From Actinacidiphila yanglinensis (GTDB lineage: Bacteria > Actinomycetota > Actinomycetes > Streptomycetales > Streptomycetaceae): a stretch of 64,000 nt of DNA. Both the position numbers and the translations under genes were made by a program. The notes under the pieces are model-generated. The model ran no database searches, had not been told where the DNA came from, and worked only from the letters and a program-made list of their open reading frames with translations. This document shows, piece after piece, positions 48,550 through 56,388 of the stretch. The stretch is taken from contig NZ_FNVU01000011.1 of the NCBI RefSeq assembly GCF_900107965.1, positions 124,001 to 188,000 on the forward strand. The letters are read 5' to 3'. How positions within the stretch are numbered: the stretch's first letter is position 1; each line of letters opens with the position of its first letter.

Positions 48550-50022
48550 TCAGGACCGCCCGGCCTCCTCCGGGAGGTCCGGAAGGACGTTGTCGCGCGC
48601 CACCGAGGCGTACCAGTGGGCGCTCTGCTTGGGGATGCGCCGCTGGGTGCCGAAGTCGACGTACACGGCGCCGAAGCGCTTGCTGTAGCCGTAGGACCAC
48701 TCGAAGTTGTCCAGCAGGGACCACAGGAAGTAGCCGCGGACGTCGGCGCCGTCGGCCAGTGCGCGGTGCACCGCGCCGAGGTGGCCGCGCAGGTAGGCGA
48801 TGCGCTTCGGGTCGTTGACCGAGCCCTCGGGGGAGACGTAGTCGTCGTAGGCGGCACCGTTCTCGGTGACCATCGTCGCCAGGTCGGGGTGCTCGTGGTG
48901 GATGCGCATCAGCAGGTCGTACAGGCCGTTGGCGTCCACCGACCAGCGCATCGCCGTGGTCTCGCCGGGGGCGAGGTGGAAGGCCACGTGCTCGGAGCCG
49001 GGCCACGGCGAGTAGTCGCTCGCGCCGTGGCCGTCGTTGCGCGCCAGGTCCGTGCCGCCACGGCCGTCGGAGACCAGCGTCGGCGTGTAGTAGTTGATGC
49101 CGAGCAGGTCGATCGGGCGGGAGATCTCCTCCAGGTCGCCCGGCTTCACCAGCGCGTCCCAGTCGACCAGGTGGCCGGTGTCGGCGAGCAGGTCCTCCGG
49201 GTAGCCGTCGCCGAGGATCGGGCCGAGGAAGACCCGGTTGCCGACGGCGTCGATCCGGCGGGCGGCGTCCAGGTCCTCGGCGGACTGGCTGTAGGCGCGC
49301 ACCTGGTGCAGGTTGAGGGTGATCGAGGTCTGCGCGGTAGCGGGGAGAACGGAGCGCAGAACCCCGATCGCCCGTCCATGGGCGAGGTTGAGGTGGTGCG
49401 CGGCCTTCAGGGCCGACTCCGGCTCGGTACGGCCGGGCGCGTGCACCCCCGAGCCGTAGCCGAGGAACGCCGAGCACCACGGCTCGTTGAGGGTGGTCCA
49501 GTACGGCACCCGGTCGCCGAGCGCCTGACCCATGATCTCGGCGTACTCCGCGAACCGCTCGGGCGTCTCGCGCACCGTCCAGCCGCCGGAGTCCTCCAAC
49601 TCCTGCGGCAGGTCCCAGTGGTAGAGCGTGGCGACCGGGGTGATGCCCTTGTCCAGCAGCTCGTCCACCAGCCGCCGGTAGAAGTCGAGGCCGCGCTGGA
49701 TTGCCGGGCCGCGGCCGGTGGGCTGCACCCGCGACCAGGACACGGAGAACCGGTACGCGCCCAGGTTGAGGTCGCGCATCAGCCCGACGTCGTCCCGGAA
49801 GCGGTGGTAGTGGTCGGCCGCGATGTCCCCGGTGTCCCCGTTGAGGACCCGGCCGGGGGTGTGGCTGAAGGTGTCCCAGATCGACGGGGTACGGCCGTCC
49901 TCGGCCGCGGCGCCCTCGATCTGGTAGGCGGCGGTGGCCGCCCCCCAGACGAAACCGGGGGGGAATCGGAGTGCGGCCGGGCTCGCCGCGACCTCAGCAC
50001 TCTCTGAACGGACTGCTGTCAT
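48550..50022 (-). CDS. bglC: GH1 beta-glucosidase of the cellobiose locus
   Basis: A 490-residue intracellular enzyme from ATG 50022 (GGAG upstream; the frame continues upstream without support). GH1 landmarks are 'FPPGFVWGAATAAYQIEGAA', 'YRFSVSWSRVQPTGRG', acid/base Glu in 'WTTLNEPWCSAFLGY', nucleophile Glu in 'MVTENGAAYDD' and 'YFLWSLLDNFEWSYGYSKRF'. There is no signal peptide. It is the last gene of the leftward cebE-cebF-cebG-bglC series, so it hydrolyses imported cellobiose or cello-oligosaccharides to glucose. Control by CebR is expected from the operator before cebE. Confidence 0.95.
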   Translation of the reverse strand: MTAVRSESAEVAASPAALRFPPGFVWGAATAAYQIEGAAAEDGRTPSIWDTFSHTPGRVLNGDTGDIAADHYHRFRDDVGLMRDLNLGAYRFSVSWSRVQPTGRGPAIQRGLDFYRRLVDELLDKGITPVATLYHWDLPQELEDSGGWTVRETPERFAEYAEIMGQALGDRVPYWTTLNEPWCSAFLGYGSGVHAPGRTEPESALKAAHHLNLAHGRAIGVLRSVLPATAQTSITLNLHQVRAYSQSAEDLDAARRIDAVGNRVFLGPILGDGYPEDLLADTGHLVDWDALVKPGDLEEISRPIDLLGINYYTPTLVSDGRGGTDLARNDGHGASDYSPWPGSEHVAFHLAPGETTAMRWSVDANGLYDLLMRIHHEHPDLATMVTENGAAYDDYVSPEGSVNDPKRIAYLRGHLGAVHRALADGADVRGYFLWSLLDNFEWSYGYSKRFGAVYVDFGTQRRIPKQSAHWYASVARDNVLPDLPEEAGRS

Positions 50023-50104
50023 AACGGGGGACTCCAGGGAATCAGGGGTCGTCGGGGGAGGTGGAGGGCGCGGGCGTCGGCGGCCGCGGAAGGGGGCGGT
50101 CGCT

Positions 50105-51025
50105 TCAGTTCTTGATCGCACCGGCGGTGATCCCGCCGACGATCTGCCGGCCGAGGACCGCGAAGACCAGCAGCAGCGGCAGGGTCGCGACCAGCGCCCC
50201 GCACACCACCACGGCCTGGTTGATCGTGTGGTCGCCCGAACCGAGCCCCTGCAGCGCGACCTGCACCGTCGGGTTCTGCTGGTTCAGCGCGATGAACGGC
50301 CAGAAGAAGTCGTTCCAGGACTGGACGAAGACGAGCATGCCGAGCACGGCCATGCCCGGCCGGGCGATCGGGAACACCACGTGCCAGATGATCCGCAGGC
50401 TGTGCGCCCCGTCCACCCGCGCCGCCTCGACCAGTTCGACCGGCAGGGCCTCGGAGAGGAACTGCCGCATGAAGAACACGCCGAACGCGGCCACCAGCGA
50501 CGGCAGGATCACCGACTGGATGTGGCCGACCCAGCCCACCTTCGTGATGATCTGGTAGAGCGGGATCACGGTGAGCTGCGGCGGGATCGTCATCGTCGCC
50601 ACCACGAGGGTCAGCAGCGCGTTGCGGCCGCGGAACTCCAGCTTGGCGAAGGCGAATCCGGCGAGCGTCGCGAACAGCACGGTGCTCACGGCCACGCAGG
50701 TCGCCACGATGGTGGAGTTGATCAGGGCCTTGGTCATGTCGACCTGGTTCCACACGATCTTCAGGTTCTCCACCAGATGGCTGCCGGGCAGCAGCGGCGT
50801 CGGCGGAGTGACCAGTTCGGTGCCGGTCCGCGAGGCGGCCACCACCGTCCAGTACAGCGGGAACAGCGAGACCAGCGTGGCGAAGATCAGCACGGCGTAC
50901 GTGATCCAGCCGGCCCTCTGCTGCCCGCCCGCGGCGCCCGCGCGCCGCCAGCGGCGGGCGGCACGCGGGCTCATGCCGGAGTGCCGGGGCCCGGCCGACG
51001 GGATCTGCTGGGTGAGTTGTGCCAT
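50105..51025 (-). CDS. cebG: Cellobiose ABC transporter permease CebG
   Basis: A 306-residue membrane protein with six predicted helices. The MalG-type permease loop 'EAARVDGAHSLRIIWHVVFP' holds the EAA motif that contacts the ATPase. It begins only 2 bases after the cebF stop, so the two are translated together. No ATPase gene is present; in Streptomyces the shared ATPase MsiK, encoded elsewhere, energises CebEFG. 'FATLAGFAFAKLEF' and 'QSWNDFFWPFIALNQ' are typical of the CUT1 family. Confidence 0.93.
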   Translation of the reverse strand: MAQLTQQIPSAGPRHSGMSPRAARRWRRAGAAGGQQRAGWITYAVLIFATLVSLFPLYWTVVAASRTGTELVTPPTPLLPGSHLVENLKIVWNQVDMTKALINSTIVATCVAVSTVLFATLAGFAFAKLEFRGRNALLTLVVATMTIPPQLTVIPLYQIITKVGWVGHIQSVILPSLVAAFGVFFMRQFLSEALPVELVEAARVDGAHSLRIIWHVVFPIARPGMAVLGMLVFVQSWNDFFWPFIALNQQNPTVQVALQGLGSGDHTINQAVVVCGALVATLPLLLVFAVLGRQIVGGITAGAIKN

Positions 51026-51027
51026 CG

Positions 51028-52035
51028 TCAGCTCCCAAGCTTCCGGCGGTTGCTGCGCAGGACGAGGAGCTGCACCGCGCCGATGAGCAGCAGGATCAGC
51101 AGCATCACCCAGGCCACGGCGGACGCCTGGCCCAGCTCGCCGACCTGCCAGCCCTTGTCGTACATGTAGAGGCTGAGGGTCTGGTACTGGTGGTCGGAGC
51201 CGCCGGAGACCCCCACGTTGCCGCCGAAGATCAGCGGTTCACCGAAGAGCTGGGTGGCGCCGATGGTGGAGACGATGATCGTGAAGAAGATCGTCGGTCG
51301 GATCGACGGGACCGTCACGCTGATGAACTGCCGCCAGCGCGAGGCGCCGTCGAGGGCGGCCGCCTCGTAGAGGTCGCCGGGCACGGCCTGCATCGCGGCC
51401 AGGTAGATCAGCGCGTTGTAGCCGGTCCAGCGCCACGTCACGATCGAGGAGATCGCTATCTGCGCCGGCCACTTGGACGACGACCACTGCACGTTCCCGA
51501 TCCCGACGTGACCGAGGAGCTGGTTGATCAGCCCGTAGTCGGGGTTGAAGAGCTGGATGAAGACCAGGGTGGCGGCCGCGATCGAGGTCGCGTACGGCGC
51601 CAGGATCGCGACGCGGAAGAACCCGCGTGCCCGCATGTGGTAGTTGAGCAGGTGGGCCAGGCCGATCGCCATCGCCAGCTGCGGCACCGTGGAGATCACT
51701 CCGAGGGTGAAGGTGTTGCGCAGCGCAGTCCAGAAGAAGCTGTTGTTCCACAGGTCGGTGTAGTTCTGCAGGCCCACCCACTTGGCGTGCGTGCCCAGTT
51801 CCACCTGGTGGAAGGAGAGCCAGCCGGTGTAGATCAGCGGGAAGAGGCCGAACGCGGCGAAGCAGAGGAAGAAGGGCGCGATGTACGCGTACGGCGACGC
51901 CTTGGTGTCCAGCCGGTACGCCTTGGCGCGCCAGCCGCCGGGCGGGCCGGGATCACCGCTCTTGCGGTTCGTGCTGGGGTCGGTCCGGGACGGTCGGGGG
52001 CTGCCGTCGGACGTCGCCCTGACGGAGGTGGCCAC
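51028..52035 (-). CDS. cebF: Cellobiose ABC transporter permease CebF
   Basis: A 335-residue CUT1-family permease starting at GTG 52035 (GGAAGGA upstream). After a Pro/Arg-rich N-terminus come six helices ('YAYIAPFFLCFAAFGLFPLI' first). The EAA loop is 'YEAAALDGASRWRQFISVTV'. It pairs with CebG to form the channel. It lies 166 bp downstream of cebE, and the gap holds a strong hairpin, a common arrangement that lets the binding protein be made in excess over the permeases. Confidence 0.93.
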   Translation of the reverse strand: MATSVRATSDGSPRPSRTDPSTNRKSGDPGPPGGWRAKAYRLDTKASPYAYIAPFFLCFAAFGLFPLIYTGWLSFHQVELGTHAKWVGLQNYTDLWNNSFFWTALRNTFTLGVISTVPQLAMAIGLAHLLNYHMRARGFFRVAILAPYATSIAAATLVFIQLFNPDYGLINQLLGHVGIGNVQWSSSKWPAQIAISSIVTWRWTGYNALIYLAAMQAVPGDLYEAAALDGASRWRQFISVTVPSIRPTIFFTIIVSTIGATQLFGEPLIFGGNVGVSGGSDHQYQTLSLYMYDKGWQVGELGQASAVAWVMLLILLLIGAVQLLVLRSNRRKLGS

Positions 52036-52148
52036 GAGTGGCGTCCTTCCGGTAGGGGATCAGCGGGAGTGAGGGGGCCTGGAGGGGGCAAAGCGGGCGG
52101 GGGAGCGCCCGCGAGAAGCCGGGGAGGGCGGAGGGGCGGCGGCCGGAC

Positions 52149-52186
52149 GGGCCGCCCGGCAGGTGGGAGTCACTGCCGGGCGGCCC
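52149..52186 (-). terminator. Attenuating hairpin between cebE and cebF
   Basis: A perfect 14-bp stem (GGGCCGCCCGGCAG with CTGCCGGGCGGCCC), 10-base loop, 15 bases after the cebE stop on the minus strand. Confidence 0.75.
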
Positions 52187-52201
52187 CGAACGGGCCGGGC
52201 G

Positions 52202-53533
52202 TCAGCCGCCGAGCTGGTCCTTGACCGTTGCCTGGACCTTCTTCCAGGCCGCGTCCTTGGACGTGCCCTTCTGCTCCATGAGGAGCAGGCCGTTCTTCGT
52301 GATGATGTCCTTCACGGTGCTGTCGTTCGGACCGATCGGAGCCGGCTGGATGTTGTGCGCCGTGTCCGAGAAGATCTTGCCGACCGGGGTGCCCGGGAAG
52401 AAGTCGTTCGTGGTGTTCGCGACCGCCGGGTCGTCCAGACCGGCCTTCACCGACGGGATGTTGCCGAACTTCTGGAAGACCTTGACCTCCTGCGCGGGTG
52501 CGGTCAGCCACTGCGCCAGCGCCTCGGCCTCGGCGGTGTGCTTGCCCGACTTCGGGACACCGAGGAACGAACCGCCCCAGTTACCGGCCTGCGGCGGCGC
52601 GGCGATGTCCCAGTTGCCCTTGTTGGCGGCACCGGAGTCCGAGGCGACCTGGCCGATCATCCAGCTCGGGCAGGCCACGGTGGCGAACTTGTTGGTCTTG
52701 AACGCCGAGGTCCAGCTGGTGTCGAACTGCTGCAGCTTGGCGGTCAGGCCGTCCTGCACCGCTTCCGCGGACAGGTTCCAGGCGGTCTGCACACCGGGGC
52801 TGGAGTCGTAGACCAGCTTGCCGCTCGGGTCGGTGTACTGCGTGGTCTGGCTGGACAGCACCGCGTTGAACAGGCCGCCGGCTGAGTCGGTGAAGGCCAC
52901 GCCCTTGGGGGCCTGCGCCTGGAACTTCTTGCCGGTGTCCACGAACTTCTGCCAGTCGCCCGCCCACAGCGCCGCGACCGCGTTCCGGTCGGTCGGCAGC
53001 CCCGCGGCCTTGAACATGTCCTTGCGGTAGCAGATCGCGGTCGGGCCGACGTCCGTGCCCACACCGATGATCTTGCCGTCGGTGGTGGTGGCTTCCTTCT
53101 CCTTGTAGTCCAGCCAGTCGCTCGCGTTAAAGCCCTTGACCGACTTGAAGTCCACGAACTTGTTCGCGTACTGCGGCTGGGTCGCGTTCGCCACGAAGCC
53201 GATCTCGATCGCCTGGATGTCGTCGAGGCCGCTGTTCTGGTTCAGGTGCAGCTTCAGCGAGTTCCAGTAGACCTGGCTGTCGGAGACGTTGTCTTCCTTG
53301 ATGGTGATGTTCGGGTGCAGCTTGTGGTACTCGGCGAAGAGTTTGGCGCCCGTCTTGTCGTCGTAGCCGAACGCGCCGTAGTCACCGATGCGGAGGGTGA
53401 TCTTCTCGTTGGACGAGCTCCCCTTGCTGTCGTCCTTGCTGTTGCTGCTGCAACCGGTGATCAGGGTCGCGCAGGCTGCGAGACCCGCGACCGCGATGAC
53501 GGCGGCCTTGCGGGTTCTGCCGGAAGTGCGCAT
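52202..53533 (-). CDS. cebE: Cellobiose-binding lipoprotein CebE
   Basis: A 443-residue solute-binding lipoprotein. ATG 53533 (AAGGAGAG upstream) gives a lipoprotein signal ending in the lipobox 'LITGC' with lipidated C28. The mature protein has the bacterial type-1 extracellular binding fold ('KITLRIGDYGAFGYDDKTG', 'LKLHLNQNSGLDDIQAIEIG', 'NWGGSFLGVPKSGKH'). It captures cellobiose or cello-oligosaccharides at the membrane for CebFG. The CebR palindrome at 53641-53654 lies about 110 bases upstream. Its product is probably made in larger amounts than the permeases, because a hairpin follows. Confidence 0.94.
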   Translation of the reverse strand: MRTSGRTRKAAVIAVAGLAACATLITGCSSNSKDDSKGSSSNEKITLRIGDYGAFGYDDKTGAKLFAEYHKLHPNITIKEDNVSDSQVYWNSLKLHLNQNSGLDDIQAIEIGFVANATQPQYANKFVDFKSVKGFNASDWLDYKEKEATTTDGKIIGVGTDVGPTAICYRKDMFKAAGLPTDRNAVAALWAGDWQKFVDTGKKFQAQAPKGVAFTDSAGGLFNAVLSSQTTQYTDPSGKLVYDSSPGVQTAWNLSAEAVQDGLTAKLQQFDTSWTSAFKTNKFATVACPSWMIGQVASDSGAANKGNWDIAAPPQAGNWGGSFLGVPKSGKHTAEAEALAQWLTAPAQEVKVFQKFGNIPSVKAGLDDPAVANTTNDFFPGTPVGKIFSDTAHNIQPAPIGPNDSTVKDIITKNGLLLMEQKGTSKDAAWKKVQATVKDQLGG

Positions 53534-53640
53534 TCCACTCTCCTTGTCAGGGTGGGTCGTGCGGATGCGGTGGTGCGTGCGAAGCAGGTGATACGTGCGA
53601 TGCGGTGGTGCTGTCCCCGGGTGATCCTGAGGCGTGATTG

Positions 53641-53654
53641 TGGGAGCGCTCCCA
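53641..53654. promoter_or_regulatory. CebR operator of cebEFG
   Basis: Perfect 14-bp palindrome TGGGAGCGCTCCCA, identical to the established CebR box of Streptomyces. A TTGACA-like -35 for cebE lies at 53693-53698 (minus strand), so the box would sit around the transcript start. Confidence 0.93.
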
Positions 53655-53810
53655 CTAGGCTTGCCGGAACACTCACGCCTGGGAGGGGTCAGTGTCAAGA
53701 GATGAAGTCGATTTCGTTGCCGGAACGTGTCCGGGACGGACAGGCGGTCACTTCTTGAACGGATGGCGTCGAACGGGCATCGCCGGAGGCCGGTGCGGGT
53801 GCGGGTCGTA

Positions 53811-53824
53811 TGGGAGCGCTCTCA
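53811..53824. promoter_or_regulatory. CebR operator upstream of cebR
   Basis: TGGGAGCGCTCTCA, 13 of 14 bases of the CebR box, 65 bases before the cebR start. It suggests autoregulation. Confidence 0.85.
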
Positions 53825-53888
53825 CGGGGTGCTCCTCAGCGGATGGACGTCGCGCTAAGGTGGCGCGCAATGAACACAGGAGGCTCCA

Positions 53889-54956
53889 GTGGCCATGAAC
53901 GGGCGGCACAGCGGTCGGCCCACCCTTGAGGAGGTGGCCGTGCGCGCGGGGGTGGGGCGGGGCACGGTCTCCCGGGTGATCAACGGCTCGCCGAGGGTCA
54001 GCGATCGGGCGAAGGCGGCGGTGGAGGCGGCGATCGCGGAACTCGGCTACGTGCCGAACCGGGCGGCCCGGGCGCTGGCCGGAAACCGTACGGACGCCAT
54101 CGCGCTGGTCATTCCCGAGCCGGAGACGCGGCTGTTCGCGGAGCCCTACTTCTCGGACATCATTCGCGGGATCGGCGCCGAACTCGCCGACACCGATATG
54201 CAGTTGCTGCTCACCTTGATCCGTACGCCGAAGGAGCGGGCACGGTTCGGGCAGTACCTCGCGGCGCATCGGGTGGACGGGGTGCTGCTGGTCTCCGTGC
54301 ACGAGGACGACCCGCTGCCGGACCTGCTGGAGCAGCTCGAGATGCCGGCGGTGCTGAACGGGCGGCGGTCGGACCTGGAGTCGGTGTCCTATGTCGACGC
54401 CGACAACGTCGGTGGGGCGCGGGCGGCCGTCGCGCATCTCATCGACCGGGGGCGCCGGCGGGTGGCGACGATCACGGGGCCGCTGGACATGTACGTGGCG
54501 CGGGCGCGGCTGGACGGGTACCGGCAGGCGATGGCGGATGCGGGGTTGGGCGGGGGCGCGGCCGGTGGGGGTGCGACCGGTGGTTCCGGTGCGGGTGAAG
54601 AGCTCATCGCCGCGGGGGACTTCACGGAGGAAGGGGGGCGGCGGGCCATGCGGGAGTTGCTGGCGCGGCGGCCGGATGTGGACGGGGTGTTCGCGGCGTC
54701 GGATGTGATGGCGGCCGGGGCGCGGGCGGTGCTGAGGGAGGAGGGGCGGAGGGTGCCGGGGGATGTGGCGCTGGTGGGGTTCGAGGATTCGGCGATCGCG
54801 CGGCATATGGATCCGGCGTTGACGTCGGTGCGGCAGCCGACGGAGGAGATGGGGAGGACGATGGCGCGGGTGCTGCTGGAGGAGATTGCGGAGCGGGCGG
54901 CTGTGCGGCGGCATGTGGTGCTGGCGACGGAGTTGGTGCAGCGCGAGTCTGTGTGA
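53889..54956 (+). CDS. cebR: LacI-family cellobiose repressor CebR
   Basis: A 355-residue regulator from GTG 53889, with AGGAGG five bases upstream; ATG 53895 is too far from it. The LacI helix-turn-helix is at the N-terminus ('PTLEEVAVRAGVGRGTVSRV', 'INGSPRVSDRAKAAVEAAIA', 'LGYVPNRAARALAG'), followed by the periplasmic-binding-like effector domain ('RRRRVATITGPLDMYVARAR', 'VDGVFAASDVMAAGARAVLR'). A Gly-rich insertion ('GGGAAGGGATGGSGAGEE') sits in the effector domain. From about 54480 to the stop, third positions favour G over C, unlike the first half. It is divergent from cebEFG-bglC and represses it until cellobiose binds. Confidence 0.93.
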   Translation: MAMNGRHSGRPTLEEVAVRAGVGRGTVSRVINGSPRVSDRAKAAVEAAIAELGYVPNRAARALAGNRTDAIALVIPEPETRLFAEPYFSDIIRGIGAELADTDMQLLLTLIRTPKERARFGQYLAAHRVDGVLLVSVHEDDPLPDLLEQLEMPAVLNGRRSDLESVSYVDADNVGGARAAVAHLIDRGRRRVATITGPLDMYVARARLDGYRQAMADAGLGGGAAGGGATGGSGAGEELIAAGDFTEEGGRRAMRELLARRPDVDGVFAASDVMAAGARAVLREEGRRVPGDVALVGFEDSAIARHMDPALTSVRQPTEEMGRTMARVLLEEIAERAAVRRHVVLATELVQRESV

Positions 54957-55049
54957 AGTAGGTGTGGCGCGGGGTGCGTGTGCGGGGCGGGGGCGCGTGT
55001 GGGTGCGTGTGCGGCGGGGGGAGTGCAGGGTCGCGTGCGCGGCGGGGGC

Positions 55050-55144
55050 GGGGTTCGAGATCGCATATTTAGGGCGCGTCAACGTGGTTCGTTGAGCTGG
55101 GCCTCTTCTCCGCGCCACAAATATGCGGAACATCTCGAACCCCA
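55050..55144. repeat. Long interrupted inverted repeat with AT-rich core
   Basis: Left arm 55050-55077 contains GGGGTTCGAGAT, CATATTT and GGCGCG in order. The right arm 55112-55144 contains their complements (GCGCC, AAATATG, ATCTCGAACCCC) with small internal loops. Inside lies a second hairpin TCAACG-TGGTT-CGTTGA (55079-55095). It could be a bidirectional terminator, a structured RNA or a protein-binding cruciform. Confidence 0.8.
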
Positions 55145-55201
55145 CCCCCACCACGCCCGCTCCGCTCTTCCCAGGGGAGGCGCTGGGGGTGAGGGTGCGC
55201 T

Positions 55202-55227
55202 GGGGTGGGTGGGTGGGTGGGTGGGGG
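55202..55227 (+). other. Strong G-quadruplex-forming tract
   Basis: Six G-runs of three or more separated by single T residues (GGGG-T-GGG-T-GGG and so on), the classic pattern of a very stable parallel G-quadruplex on the plus strand. Confidence 0.85.
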
Positions 55228-55376
55228 TGCGATGGGGGCTGAGGGTGCGCTGGGGTGGTGGGGGTGGGGTGAGGGTGCGCTGGGTTTGACGGTGCGGTGG
55301 GGGGTGGGATCCGGGGGTGGGGCGCTTCGTTGGGTCTGGGTTGTGGGTTGTGGGGGTGGTCCGGGGTTCTGTGGGG

Positions 55377-56279
55377 TCAGGTGAGGGTGGTCAGGGTGGT
55401 GAGGGTTTCTGCTGGGAGGTGGAGGGTGGCGGCGGCGAGGTTGTCGAGGAGGTGGGACGGGTTGGTGGTGCCGGGGATGAGGAGGGTGTGGGGGTAGGTG
55501 GCGAGGAGCCAGGCGAGGCCGACCTGGGCGGGGGTGGTGGAGAGGGTGGTGGCGGTGTGGATGACGGTGGGGTGGGCGGTGACTTTGGGGTTGTTGGGGA
55601 AGGCAGAGCCGAGGGGGCAGAAGGGGACCCAGGGGATGGAGTGGGTGCGGCAGAGGTCGAGGACGGGTTCGCTGGTGCGGTCGAGGAGGCTGTAGGAGTT
55701 CTGGACGCAGGCGATGCCGGCCGGGAGGGCCTGGCGGAGCTGGTCGGCGCTGACGTTGCTGAGGCCGATGCCGGCGATCTTGCCCTCGTCGCGGAGGGCG
55801 GCGAGTTCGGCGAGCTGGCTGTCGAGGTCGACGACCTGGTCGCCCTCGGCGATGATGCCGGGCGGGCTGTCGACGCGGCGCAGGTTGACCACGTCGATGC
55901 GGTCGATGCCGAGGCCGGTGAGGTTGGCCTCGACGCCGGCCCGGAGTTGTTCGGGGCGCTGGGCGGCGACGAGGCCGGCCCGGTCGTCGTGTTCCGCGCC
56001 GATCTTGGTGACGAGGACGAGGTCGTCGGGGTAGGGCGCGAGGGTGTCGCGGATCAGCTGGTTGCAGCGGCCGGCGTTGTAGAACTGCGCGGTGTCGATG
56101 TGGTTGACGCCGTGCTCGACGGCGGTGCGCAGGACCGCGGCGGCGCGGTCGGGATCGGCGCCGGCGAGGCCGTGGCCGCCGGTGAGCTGCATCGCGCCCA
56201 GGCCGACGCGGGCGACAGGGCGGCCCGCGAGGGTGGTCGTGGCGCCGGAGGCCTGCGGGGTGCTTGCGGGAGTGGTCAT
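55377..56279 (-). CDS. Aldo/keto reductase family oxidoreductase
   Basis: A 300-residue TIM-barrel reductase from ATG 56279. Typical segments are 'VARVGLGAMQLTGGHGLAGA', 'HGVNHIDTAQFYNAG' (catalytic Asp and Tyr), 'DLVLVTKIGAEHDD' (catalytic Lys) and 'GLSNVSADQLRQAL'. The catalytic His of the tetrad, normally in a 'LLH' context, is replaced: the loop reads 'IDVVNLRRVDSPPG', as in YdbC-like members. The C-terminal NADPH-binding segment is 'PQ/TTNPSHLLDNLAAA'-like. It is divergent from a TetR gene with two identical operators between them, so it is probably induced by a small molecule. Confidence 0.93.
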   Translation of the reverse strand: MTTPASTPQASGATTTLAGRPVARVGLGAMQLTGGHGLAGADPDRAAAVLRTAVEHGVNHIDTAQFYNAGRCNQLIRDTLAPYPDDLVLVTKIGAEHDDRAGLVAAQRPEQLRAGVEANLTGLGIDRIDVVNLRRVDSPPGIIAEGDQVVDLDSQLAELAALRDEGKIAGIGLSNVSADQLRQALPAGIACVQNSYSLLDRTSEPVLDLCRTHSIPWVPFCPLGSAFPNNPKVTAHPTVIHTATTLSTTPAQVGLAWLLATYPHTLLIPGTTNPSHLLDNLAAATLHLPAETLTTLTTLT

Positions 56280-56320
56280 CGAGAGCGGTTCCGTTCGTCG
56301 TTGGCGTAGCATGGCCGATA

Positions 56321-56334
56321 CGGAGGTTCCTCCG
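56321..56334. promoter_or_regulatory. TetR operator 1
   Basis: Palindrome CGGAGG-TT-CCTCCG (flanked as ACGG...CCGT) in the divergent region of the reductase and TetR genes, 42 bases before the reductase start. Confidence 0.82.
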
Positions 56335-56353
56335 TTTTCGAGGCTAGCATAAA

Positions 56354-56367
56354 CGGAGGTTCCTCCG
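56354..56367. promoter_or_regulatory. TetR operator 2
   Basis: Identical palindrome CGGAGG-TT-CCTCCG, 33 bases from the first (about three helical turns), 22 bases before the TetR start. Two in-phase sites fit cooperative repression of both genes. Confidence 0.82.
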
Positions 56368-56388
56368 ATTAATCGGGACGGCGACGAG

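Larger units (their letters stand above)
54957..55376. other. 420-bp structured, G-rich intergenic region between convergent genes
   Basis: No gene. It holds an AT-containing cruciform (55050-55144) and a G-rich tract with repeated 'TGAGGGTGCGCTGGG' units (near 55189, 55240 and 55271) and a five-fold GGGT run. The plus strand is extremely G-rich here. Confidence 0.8.

Noticed and set aside
53691..53700. Assigning a full cebE promoter with the TTGACA-like box
   Set aside because: No convincing -10 hexamer lies at 16-19 bases; only the operator is reported with confidence.
54957..55376. Small genes in the G-rich gap
   Set aside because: Frames consist of Gly, Val, Arg and Trp from GGT/GTG repeats and have no ribosome sites.
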